From: Styela clava
Taxonomy: Eukaryota; Chordata; Ascidiacea; Stolidobranchia; Styelidae
Length of the DNA stretch: 64,000 bases
Direction of reading: 5' to 3'
Assembly (NCBI RefSeq): GCF_964204865.1
Contig: NC_135261.1
Span: 7,688,001-7,752,000, forward strand
Part shown: positions 1-10,000 of the stretch, piece by piece
Numbering within the stretch: position 1 is the stretch's first letter
How the letters are laid out: the number at the start of each line of letters is the position of its first letter
Program-made: the position numbers and the translations under genes
The notes under the pieces: generated by a model
What the model saw: only the letters and a program-made list of their open reading frames with translations
Databases searched by the model: none
Told to the model about the DNA's origin: nothing

Positions 1-1560
1 AAATATTTTTAAAACAAAATTGGCTTTAGTTATTTATATATATACAGTATAGCAAATAATGAACATGCTAGCAGATATCACAAATTTATGAACATATAAA
101 ACGGAACGAAATTGAGTTTCACTTTTGAAAAAAATATAACTTTTTCTTGGTCCTGGCCCCTTTTAAATGTACTCCATCAAAAACACACAAATGGTTAGTT
201 AATAGAAAACATTGCATTATTAAAATGTTGGTTCTATATCCTACATAATAACATCTATTACGCCGCAGTATATATTCAGTGCTCGGAGAGTTTAGTTTCA
301 AATTTTAATTAACAGCACTGCGTGGTGTTCCTGGTGTAAATTCGGAAATAATCTAACTTATAATATATATGAAATCCATGATAGCGTGGTGAATTAATTA
401 TTGCAATGGAGGAATAAATGTTACTGGTAATTTCATAACAACTAATGAAGTATTTTACATAAAGTGGATAAATTATCTGAGTCGATCCTTCGTTACGTTC
501 TTGAGCCTCGGTTTGTTCGACAAATTAAAACTTTCTAACGTTGGAACTACACACCTCATTATAAAATATAATTTATCTTAAATTTTTAAGTGGTTTTTGT
601 TGTCTTCCTTGTTCTCAACAAATTCTATAAACCCAAACAGATTTTACTAATGGCATTCATTGATAGCCTTCGAAAACCTGAACCTCGAGCAAATGGGCTA
701 TTATCAACCTCAATATGGTATTAAGCAAATTTATATGAAAGATGTCATGTCAGCTATGGACTTAACCTCATTCAACGTGTGATGTCGTAACAATCTACCA
801 ACACGTCATGTTCTTTAATAAGCTTATTATAAGTCAAACTTCCTCAATTGCAAATTTGATCAATCGTATCTGTCTTTGAAATTGCCTCTAATTTAACACG
901 ATTTACGACTGCCCTGACCATCTTTCACGTTTAACCTTATTTTTAATTTATTGTTGAAAGAAATGAAAAGGAACTTGCCGGACACCCTTCATGTTTCATA
1001 TCAATCACTAATTACATGATCATTGGTCGTGTCAATTACATGTTTAAAAAATGAGCTCAGAATGAAGTCACTAGAAATATCTCGGCAGTGGAAGGTTTTT
1101 ATGTTTGTAAATTGTTTTACCGTGATCAAGGATATTATTTTTTCAATGATAGATTTGTTATTGATTGACATTTAATTTATTGAACTTATAAGTAAGAGTT
1201 TTAGGATCAAACTCTTTCGTAATTCTTGTTGATTATTTTTTGTTCATCGCATGCAAGAAATCATGTTCTTCTACAGCCTACGCACTTCCGAGTAGTCTTC
1301 CGTTATTCAGATCAATCACTTTTATAAGATTATTCAATTATTATCAATTTTATGTTCGACGATGGAACTCATATGGCTAGTTATATCACGGCAGCATTCG
1401 TATAATGAAGCTTTGACTAATTGGATATTGACGACGTGATACATATACACGAATATATATAGAATAGACACTGGTCTGCTAGATCAGGGGTTCGAGACCT
1501 TTATTGATGTGAGAAATGTGCAGCTAGCTTTTTCCCTGAATACTTAATCCAAATTATTTA
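1..1560 (-). repeat. Relict methyltransferase duplication unit without its coding part
   Basis: Bases 1-310 match the 3' flank of methyltransferase copy A (4796-5105, same orientation) and, inverted, the 3' flank of dead copy B (9073-9330). Bases about 480-1110 match the 5' flanks of copies A and B (6300-6800 and, inverted, 7430-8050). The roughly 1 kb of coding sequence that should lie between them is missing, so the flanks have been joined by a deletion. About 1435-1460 is a decayed version of the TATA-containing promoter block seen at 18.55 kb. No long open frame remains. I infer a duplicate that lost its gene. The similarity was judged by eye. Confidence 0.6.
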
Positions 1561-2149
1561 TTTACTGACAGAGCTTGCAACTCGAAGTTTCTTTTCCATG
1601 TGTTCGTCTGTCTTAACCAATCGAGAAGGAGAATTAATGACGCCCATTTTAGAAAAAGAGTTTTATCCCAATATCTTGAGTCAAAAAGTGATCTATTCTG
1701 TGACTTTTTTCAAATGTGGAAAGTTATTTTGGTCGAGATGTTATCGGTAAAAAGATTCATTTCCAAATACTTTCCTGTCAAATCTGTCTCATTCTAGAAT
1801 ATGCATTTGGCACATTTTCCTTGTGGGTCACATTCGCAGGTTGCACACCTCTGGTCTAGACTAGTTCTACAATTACAAAAATCCATAATGAGGTCTCAAA
1901 TTGCGTTGAAAGGCAGAGCCACAATACAACCAATATGTATGCAGATATCACATCCTCATTGTTACTCTGCCTGCGGTGCCTGGAGCAATAATCAACGTTG
2001 CTTTCTAATTGATAAATAGTTTCCTGTAGGATACAACAGCTTTGAGCTCATCGCACGTGACACTTTATTCTCACACTAGAATTGCTTGAGAAAGCATGTG
2101 AACGAGTTCTGAATCTTAGCGATGGAGGTTATGCTCTCAATACAATTAA

Positions 2150-2330
2150 TTTGCGAAATAATACAAAATTATTTGTTGGTTGGAGGAACTGGCAGAAGAC
2201 ATAGGAAAGTAGCACCCAATCTAATTGGTATCCATGTGCAAACGCAATCTAATCATAGTTCGGCAATAAAGCGCAATCAACAAATCTATGTTAAAATCAA
2301 AATTCTTTCAAATTATACCTCCAAGAAATT
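2150..2330 (+). pseudogene. 3' fragment of a SAM-methyltransferase paralogue
   Basis: This short stretch matches the region of methyltransferase copy D around 19095-19255. It shares the block reading GGAGGAACTG, the CATGTGCAAACGCAATC-type segment corresponding to the KAHPNNFAAI part, and the segment encoding the RRNQQIYD-like motif (here KRNQQIYVKI). The fragment is open for a short distance (the frame starting at 2122 runs to 2364) but has no methyltransferase motif I and no start region. It is a degraded duplicate rather than a gene. Confidence 0.6.
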
Positions 2331-2989
2331 GTATATATATCACAGAAAACGGCCTGTATTTTGATGCAACATAAAAACCAAATCAAATATTTGTTTGAGC
2401 TTTGGCTTAAAGTTACAGTGTCAAACGTTAAAATGGTGTCATTTCCGTGCTTGTGTGTCATAGATGATAATTTGATGAATAATACAATATACGTTTTGTG
2501 ATCATGGAATGGAGAATGAGAATCTTCTGACGACAGATATATATTCTAGGAATCTTCTTATTAAAGCTGAATAAACCAAAAAAAAATTCAATCCATTTAA
2601 ATTTGTATTGTTCGTGTATCCAAGTTCTATAATTACAATTCATTTTTAAAAATGTCTAACAAATAAATCCGATATAGAAAACTAAATGTAATTTGTTGCA
2701 TACCATGTACCATGAGTGATACCATGATAATACATTCAAACTTATTCATTTTGATAGTCGTGGCTGCTGGAGCAATACAATGATCATTAGGAACTTGGCC
2801 CTGTTTTGTTTTTACATCTCAGCCTGCTAAGGCATATTTTACATTTTACCATGGACATATATATTGTATGTCGTTTTCTTTTAAACAAGCGTCGCATTCA
2901 CTTTTTCACTTGCTTTTTTCGGTAATAGAGGGCGACCTAAAAAACTGACACATTAATATTTTAAATAGCCATTTGGAAACAATTCAATT

Positions 2990-3175
2990 TACAGTAGTTT
3001 GCGCTCGAAGTTCTGTTCGCTGATTTTTTTACCCAAAGTTTCAGAAATCTAGGACGCTTGTACAAAAGTTATGCTTTCTCCAGAATATGTTCCAAATTAT
3101 CACCTTGGCATTAGGGACAGACTTACATCCGATAGAAAAAATATCAAATGGGTACCTTATTCATCGTACTTGAAA
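2990..3175 (+). repeat. Copy 1 of an unidentified repeated ORF-like segment
   Basis: This segment, beginning near GCGCTCGAAGTTCTGTT, is homologous to 4000-4400 and to the sequence split by the hAT transposon (9680-9895 plus 15898-16110). It encodes a readable S-P-E-Y-V-P-x-Y-H-x-G-I-R-D-R-L-like string but no complete frame. The product is unknown. See the entry at 9680 for the best-preserved copy. Confidence 0.5.
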
Positions 3176-3199
3176 CCTCTACGTTTTAGCTGTAAGGAT

Positions 3200-3990
3200 A
3201 TTCGAAAGATAATGAGTAACTTCCGTGTTAAAAATGTTTAAAAAGTTTAAGTAAACTTATGAGTGGAGTTATAGTGTACAATAACAACGCTCATGAGTGA
3301 TTAAAATTGGACTTGCTAGCAAACGAGACCAGGATTTTTGATTTTCAATAATATTTGCTTGTTTGACCGATGTCAGATTTTGAAGATATATTTTTTAGGC
3401 TCAGGCATGTTGAGTCTCCAAGCTTACGCAACCTAACGATTAACGATTGAATACTTGTTTCTTAGAAAATTTTCCTTTTTTATTGTTAAATAATAAAATT
3501 CACGACTAACGCGATCGCGGAAGCGTCACAAGTGCTCTAATTTTTTTAATGTCATTGCACCTTAAAACATTTCCATAAACCCCACAGACATTTTTGAAAT
3601 ACTTAAAAGTTATAAACTTCTAGTGAAAAATACAATATTAAATCATTAAAAATTTCAAAGCAATTGGTTTTGTAGTTGGTGAGGAAGGCATAGAAAAAAA
3701 TACCAACAACAACATGATGACAAAACTACTAAAAAGCGAGGCCGACTCCTGATTATGTGAAATTTCAAATGTAGATTGAAATCAAAGTGCCTTCAATTGA
3801 GGGAATAAGACTTAATGAGTTATTGTTATCTGAGTTTCGTGCCCTTCGTGCCCCCCTTTCGAGTAATACCATGAACATTCAATATAAAATTTTTTGTTCA
3901 TTATCTGATAGTAAACAGGACTCATGTGGAAATTGTAGCAAGGGAAATTGAAATTATTTGTCGTGCAAATGTGTAAACTCAACCAGATCA
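3200..3990. other. No gene recognised
   Basis: AT-rich sequence with only short frames in all six readings. I see no splice-bounded exon, structural RNA or clean repeat end. The frame on the minus strand at 3812-4219 overlaps a repeat copy on the other strand and looks fortuitous. Confidence 0.5.
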
Positions 3991-3999
3991 CTGAAATGA

Positions 4000-4470
4000 A
4001 GTAAATTATTTGATTTTGTTTACACTTGAACTTTTGTTTGTTCATGATTGTACCCAAACGTAGGACTTTTTGCATGAACGTTGTGTTTTCCCCGGAATAT
4101 AATCCAAATTCCCTCCAAAGCATATTAGACAGACTAATATCCGCTTCGCAAAGGTGTAAATCACCCTCCAAGTTTTTTGCTGAAGAGCTCTTTCTGTTAT
4201 CTGGGTATGTCAATGGCATAAATATTGATTACCTTGGTACAGCACCTCAGATAAAAGTCTTACAGAGAGGGTTACACCCAGTACAAACATTGCATAACTG
4301 GTCCGTGTTTGTTTGAAAACGAAAATCAAGCGGTGAATATGTAGCGTAATGTGGCGGTGATGAGAAAGTTTTAGGTGCCATTTGGACGATGTAGAATGTA
4401 GGTTGTAGAGGGATAAATTGGGTTGATTAATGATTTCAGTAGGATGATCCCTACATATCAAATTATGCCC
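4000..4470 (+). repeat. Copy 2 of the unidentified repeated ORF-like segment
   Basis: Homologous to 2990-3175 and to 9680-9895/15898-16110. A frame of 96 codons (4026-4316) runs through it and includes a segment like SPEYNPNSLQS and, later, EELFLLSGYVNGI, corresponding to the WSPAEAEYLLS stretch of copy 3 with indels. Downstream sequence 4317-4470 (GCGGTGAATATG onward) also matches the region after copy 3 (16030-16140), so the duplication extends beyond the frame. Function unknown; it may be non-coding. Confidence 0.5.
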
Positions 4471-5184
4471 TTGACTGGCTGGGGAAGCGATTTAAGAAAA
4501 GTATGATAAGGAGGAAGTGTGACGACGGGTGGGGACCTCGTTCACTCGACTAGAACAACTTGGGGGATTTTGAGGGGGATTCAGTTTCTGAGTTTAATGA
4601 TTGTACTGCACAAATCTTTCATAAAAAATGCTCATATATTTTCAAATGATGAGGACCTAAGTTCATTAATTGACAACCAGAAACTTTCTTATCCAATGGA
4701 AATTACCGGATGGGCGAAAATAAACGATACATATTTGTTTTAGGGCTTAGCTTTGTGTCCTAAAACCAGATAATATAACTCAATTCAAATAATGGACTTA
4801 TTTCAAAACAAAATTGGGTGTAGTTATATATATATATATTGTATAAATAATAAACATGCTCAGATATCGCAAAATTATGTACATATAAAACGAAACAAGA
4901 TAGAGTTACACTCGTTAAAGGAAAAATAACTTTTTGGGTTGGTCTGTGGCCCCTAGTAAATATTCAAAAAACACGCAAACGGTCAGTTCATATCGGAGAA
5001 AACATTGCATTAAGAAATACTGGTTGTATATCCTGCTGAATGAATCCAATACGTCGGTGGATATGTCCAGTGCTCGAAGTGTTTAGTTTTAAATTTTATT
5101 TCATTCACATCCCACTATTATTTCTTCAATTTTTGCAAAATGTCTTCAAACTTAAACATTTTTTTCTACTGCAATTTCAATGCA

Positions 5185-6075
5185 TCAAATTAATTTTGCG
5201 AACAAGTATATGGGATAAACCATTTCGACGTTTAAAATGATGTAGTCGTCAGAATTTACATCGTTCAAACGCAGGGATTTCCTGATGTTGTTACCAAAGT
5301 TTTCCAAAGGATCAATATTTGGTTTACCTTGTTTCATTAAAGTGATATAATCGCCAAATGTCCCAAATATGTCCTTAAGCTGGCGTAATGACAATTTCGT
5401 TTCGCAAATGATTTCTTCAAGCAAATCTTTTGTTTTGTTTTGTATTCGATCATAGATCGGCCGATTTCGGTTGAGCGCCGAAAAGTTACATGGATGAGCA
5501 TCTATGTCGATCATAAATTCAGCTATGAATGGATTCAACAACACTTCAAGATGCTTGGAGTCACTCTCCGGTTTGGTCACCTCTTTAATGCTTCCAAAGT
5601 TCATTACATAAAAAGCGCAACATACACCCGGTTTCAAAATTCTTTCACATTCCTTTTCAAATAACCTTATATCAAGATAATGAATCGATGTTCCACAAGT
5701 GATGAGGTCAACTGTGTTGTCTTCTATAGGATATTTGTAACTATCAATCACCTTAAAAAAAACGTTTTTACATTTGTTCAACTTTTTTGCTTCTTTGATT
5801 TTAGCGCTGCTGATATCGACTCCAAGTATTGATTCAAAATACGGAGAAAAAGGTTGTGTTGACAATGTTCCACTTCCACATCCTACATCTAGCATTTGTT
5901 TGAACTTCCCATTTTGAGTGTTGATTAGATGCTTTTTCTTCAAATATCCTATAATTGATTCATGTACAATGTGAGGGTAGGAAGGTCGATATTTTGCATA
6001 AATTTCTGCTAAATCTTCATCTTCGTAAGCGCGAATGAGCTTGGTGTTCTCATTGTCGGTATAGGGCTCTTCCAT
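5185..6075 (-). CDS. Class I SAM-dependent methyltransferase, copy A
   Basis: An intact single-exon frame of 296 residues. Motif I, the SAM-binding glycine loop, is MLDVGCGSGT at residues 61-70; the acidic end of strand 2 is VDIS (D87); motif II/post II is DNTVDLITCGTSIHYLD (119-135); motif III is ERILKPGV (144-151), where the usual second glycine is Val. This layout fits the Tmt1/Crg1 and DDB_G0268948-type small-molecule methyltransferases, presumably soluble. The substrate cannot be read from sequence. About 37 bases upstream of the ATG a splice-acceptor-like TATATTCTCAG (minus strand, ending at 6113) is conserved in dead copy B, suggesting a 5'UTR intron or a trans-splice site. A polyadenylation signal AATAAA (minus strand) lies at 5095-5100. 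It is paralogous to the gene at 18612 and inverted relative to it. The family is clear; the specific name is not. Confidence 0.88.
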   Translation of the reverse strand: MEEPYTDNENTKLIRAYEDEDLAEIYAKYRPSYPHIVHESIIGYLKKKHLINTQNGKFKQMLDVGCGSGTLSTQPFSPYFESILGVDISSAKIKEAKKLNKCKNVFFKVIDSYKYPIEDNTVDLITCGTSIHYLDIRLFEKECERILKPGVCCAFYVMNFGSIKEVTKPESDSKHLEVLLNPFIAEFMIDIDAHPCNFSALNRNRPIYDRIQNKTKDLLEEIICETKLSLRQLKDIFGTFGDYITLMKQGKPNIDPLENFGNNIRKSLRLNDVNSDDYIILNVEMVYPIYLFAKLI

Positions 6076-6111
6076 TATAATTAATTTGCTATATTACGAT
6101 GAACGCCATAT

Positions 6112-6122
6112 CCTGAGAATAT
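6112..6122 (-). promoter_or_regulatory. Conserved 3' splice site just upstream of methyltransferase A
   Basis: On the minus strand the sequence reads TATATTCTCAG followed by GATATGGCG, leaving a 5'UTR of about 37 bases. The corresponding site is preserved in dead copy B (AG at 8304-8305, + strand, preceded by ATATATTTT). It could be the acceptor of a 5'UTR intron or of a spliced-leader addition. Confidence 0.4.
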
Positions 6123-6299
6123 ATGTTAAGTCAGGTAGCAGGTTATGGGACATACCAGTGATTTAATATTATAAGTTACTTTCGCAATAGTCTCACAGGA
6201 AAAAATATTTACGGACTAACCTCCGTATGAATTTAATGATAATTACGCGATGCCAAAACACCTCAATATAAAATATAATTAAATATAGATTTTTTGAAA

Positions 6300-7310
6300 A
6301 ATAATTTCCTGTATTCTGTTCTAAAAAAAATTCTATAAACTTAAACAGTTTTTACTATTGGCATTTATTAAAAGCTTCTGACTACCTGACCCCAAGCAAA
6401 TGGGCTATTGTTGACCTTCATCTGGTAATACACAAATTTATATGGAAGATGTCATGAATACTCAACTATGAACTTTACCTCATTCTACGAGTGATATATA
6501 TCGTTACAACCTAACAAAACTTTTTCTTTGTTAATGCGCTTATTATTATTCAAACCTTTTTATTTGTAAATTTGACCAGTCGTATCCGACTTTGGAGTTG
6601 CCTCTAATTTAACACGATTTACAATTACCTTGGCCGCATTTCACGTTTAACCTATTTGCAATTTATTGTTTGTTCATCGAATGAAAGAAATAAAAAGAAA
6701 CTTCCCAGACACCCTTCATGTTTTATATCAGTCATTATCACATGATCGCTTAGTCATTGTCATTACCAATTTTGAAAATAGAAATCAGAATGAAGTCACT
6801 TCCATTATTCAAATCAATCACTTTTACAAGAGTATTCAATTATTGTCAATTTTATGTTCGATGATAGAACTCAAGTCGATAGAAATATCACGACAGCCTG
6901 TGTAAAAATAAAATTTGACTAGTTGGAACATTGACGACTTGCAAGTCGAATATATAAAGAATAGACATTGGTATAGACCAAGGTGTGCAACCTTCAATAC
7001 AGCAGTGATAGATACGAATAACTTGGTGCAACCACGGGTCGCACCGTAACACTAAACTTAGTCTTTCCAGTAGTTACAGAAATAAAAATAGATTCTTTTT
7101 GTTATTGATGTGAAAATATGTGCAGCTAGTTTTTGTCCCCGAATTCCTATTTCAAATTTTTTATTCAATACCAGAGCTAGCAATTCAAAATCCATTTTCC
7201 AAATGATCATCTATCAGAACCAATCGAAAAGAAGATTTGATGACCCCCATTTTAGAAAAACAAAAGCCAAAAAGTTGAGCCAAAAAGTGCCATATTTAAA
7301 GGCATGAATT
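6300..7310 (+). repeat. Duplicated 5' flank with orphan TATA promoter block
   Basis: The sequence from 6300 to about 6800 matches relic unit 1-1560 and, inverted, 7430-8050. At 6941-6960 lies a plus-strand copy of the promoter block found in front of methyltransferase D: GCAAGTCGAATATATAAAG, with TATATAAA at 6951-6958. No methyltransferase frame follows it. The downstream part 7090-7270 matches 1495-1670. Copy A lies on the opposite strand, so this promoter copy appears orphaned. Confidence 0.5.
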
Positions 7311-8344
7311 ATTTATAAGTTCGATAAATTAGACGTCAAACAATGACAAATATATCATTAAAAAAATTCTATCTTTGATTACATAAAAAATTACATTCGT
7401 AAATTTTTTTTTACTTTTTACTGTCGTGTTATTTCTCGCGACTTCATTCTGAGCTCTATTTTTAAACATGTAATTGGCAATGACTAAGCGATCATGTAAT
7501 ATTGATTGATATGAAACATGAAGGGTGTCTGGGAAGTTTCTTTTTATATCTTTCATGTGATGAACAAACAATAAATTGCAAATAAGGTTAAACGTGACAG
7601 ATGGTCAAGGCGCTCATAGAACGTGCTGAATTAGAGGCAACTTCAAAGACGGATACGATTGGCCAAATTTGCAAATGAAAAAGTTCGACGCATAATAAGC
7701 AAAGAAGAAGTTTTGTTAGACTGTCATGATATCACGCGTAGGATGAGGCAAAGTCCTAAGCTGAGTATTCATGACATCTTCCATATAATTTTGCGTATTA
7801 CCATATGAAGGTCATTAATAGCCATTTGCTCAGGGTTCAAGTTTTCAGAAGCTTTCAATAAATGCCAATAGTAAAAACTGTTTAGGTTTTGTAGAATTTG
7901 TTTACATCAAGGAGAACACAACAAACAAGAAAGGAAAAACAAGCAATAACCACTTAATAATTTTTGAAAAATCTGAAATTATTTATATTTTATAATAACG
8001 CGTTGTGATTCTAATGTTAGAAAGTTTTAATTAATTTTGTCGAAAAAACCTAGGCTCAAGAACGTAACGAATTATCCACTCACTTTGAAGCAGGGAGTAG
8101 CTAGATATTTCATAATTTAAAGAATTTATTTTCGTGACTGACTCTGATATTTTATTTGCTTCATGTAAAATATTTCATTAGTTGATATAGATTACGACTA
8201 ACATTTAATCCTCCATTGCTCAACTCGTAATTATTGTTTTCCTGTGAGACATTACATCACTGGCATGTTCCATAACCAGCTGCCTGAATTAACATATATT
8301 TTCAGGAAATGGCTTTCATCGTAACCGTAATAGCAAAGTAATTA

Positions 8345-9072
8345 GAAAGGAAGAGCCCAACACAGACAATGAGAACACCAAGCTCATTCGCGCCTACGAA
8401 GATAAAGATTTAGAACAAAGTTATTCCAAATAACGACCTCTATACCCTCACATTGTACATGAATCAATTATAGGATAATTAAAGAAAAAGCATCTAATCA
8501 ACACTCAAGAGGGCAAGTTCAAACAAATATTCTATAAAAGACAACACAGTTGATTTCATCCCTTGTGCAACATCGACTCGTTATCTTGATATAGAGTTAT
8601 TAGAAGAATGTGGAAAATATTTGAATCCCAGTGGATGTTTTGCTTTTTATATAATGAACTTTGGAAGCATTAAAGAGGTAATCAAACCGGAAAGTAACTC
8701 CAAACATCTTGAAATAATGTTGAATCCATTCATAGCTGAATTTTTAATATACACATGATCATCCATGTAACTTTTCGGCTCTGAACAGAAATTGGCCAAC
8801 CTACGATCAAATACAAAACAAAACGAAAAAATTGCTCAAAAATCATTTGCGAAACGAAAATGTCATTACGCCAGCTTGAGGACATATTTGGGACATTTGG
8901 CGATTATATCTCTTTAATGAAACAAGGTAAACCAAATATTGATCCTTTGGAAAAAATTGGTAACAACATCAGAAAAGCTCTGGGTTTGCACGATGTTTAT
9001 TGTGACGAATACATCATTTTAAGTTCGAATTATTTTGCAACAATTGAAGAATTAATAGTGGGATGTAAATAA
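8345..9072 (+). pseudogene. SAM-methyltransferase copy B, dead
   Basis: Closely related to copy A but inverted. The start codon region reads ATTAGAAAGGAAGAG instead of ATGGAAGAG. There are in-frame stops soon after (YSK-stop-RPLYP and IIG-stop-LKKK). A deletion of about 170 bases joins the GKFKQ region directly to EDNTVDLIT, removing the whole SAM-binding motif I. Further stops follow in the middle. The last part (8860-9030) is still readable as LRQLEDIFGTFGDY and on to NIDPLE, nearly identical to copy A, then diverges before a stop at 9070. The 3' flank to about 9330 is also shared with copy A. The close match of the remaining sequence points to a fairly recent death. Confidence 0.85.
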
Positions 9073-9679
9073 TTAAAATTTGAAACTAGGCACTTCAAGC
9101 ACCGGACATGTCACGTGGCGTATTATATTCATTCAGTAAGATATAGAACCAACATTTATTAATGCAATGTTTTCTCCGATAATAACTGACAGTTAGCCTG
9201 TTTTTTTATCGAATACATTGAATAGGGGCCAAGGACTAAGAAAAAGTTTTTGTCCTTTAACAGGTGTAACTGCTTTTTGTATGTAAATAAATTTGTGATA
9301 TATAATTACAGCCAACTTATTTTTTAAATATTTCCATCATTTCAATTGAATATTGTATGTACTATCTAGGACACAACGCTGAGTCCTAAAACAAATATGT
9401 TCAATTTTTGTTCGCCCTCTAGTAATTTCTGTTGGATATCGATTGAATATTCATACGCATTTTCTACGCAAGATTTGTGCAGGAAAATCATTGAATCTAA
9501 CAATATATCTACTGCGTTTAACGCATAGTAGCACCGAAAGACCCGGTAAATTGAACAGCATTACTATAACCAGTAATTTGCTATTGTTTATATTTTTTAT
9601 TTTATCAGGTGAATATCATTTATGTCGTATTTTGGGTCACACCAATTTCTCAATTACTCCTCTGAAAATGATATTAATA

Positions 9680-9895
9680 AGTATTCAATTTTGTTTGCGC
9701 TTGAACTTCTGTTTGTGTATTATTATACCCCAAAATTTTATAAATCAAAGACGCTTGTACCAAAAGTATGTCTTCAGAATATGTTCCAAGTTACAACATT
9801 GGCATTAGAAACAGACTTGCATTCGTTGGGAAAAATTGTCGATCACTCACTTGGTCTCCTGCTGAAGCGGAATATCTTCTGTCAATAGTAACAAT
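9680..9895 (+). repeat. Copy 3 of the repeated ORF-like segment, left part, split by a hAT insertion
   Basis: A frame beginning at 9768 (MSSEYVPSYNIGIRNRL and on to WSPAEAEYLLSIVTI) runs into the hAT transposon at 9896. If the transposon and one copy of its 8-bp target duplication are ignored, the frame continues at 15898 with IFTAAPKKVVQ, later HGIYNPYWFHGK, to a stop at 16033-16035. That would give a product of about 90 residues. The family is unknown to me. Related, decayed copies are at 2990 and 4000. It might be an exon of a lost host gene co-duplicated with the methyltransferase, or an old repeat. Confidence 0.45.
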
Positions 9896-10000
9896 CAGTG
9901 GCGGCGCGTCAATAGGGCCAACCGGGGCAATACCCCGGTTGTTTTTTCGGTATAATAAAAAATATTCGAAAAATACCTCAATATCGGTTGCACAGACTGT

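Noticed and set aside
3812-4219. 135-codon minus-strand frame as a gene
   Set aside because: It overlaps the plus-strand repeated segment (4000-4470), has no splice or domain evidence, and its residues look like a chance reading of AT-rich DNA.
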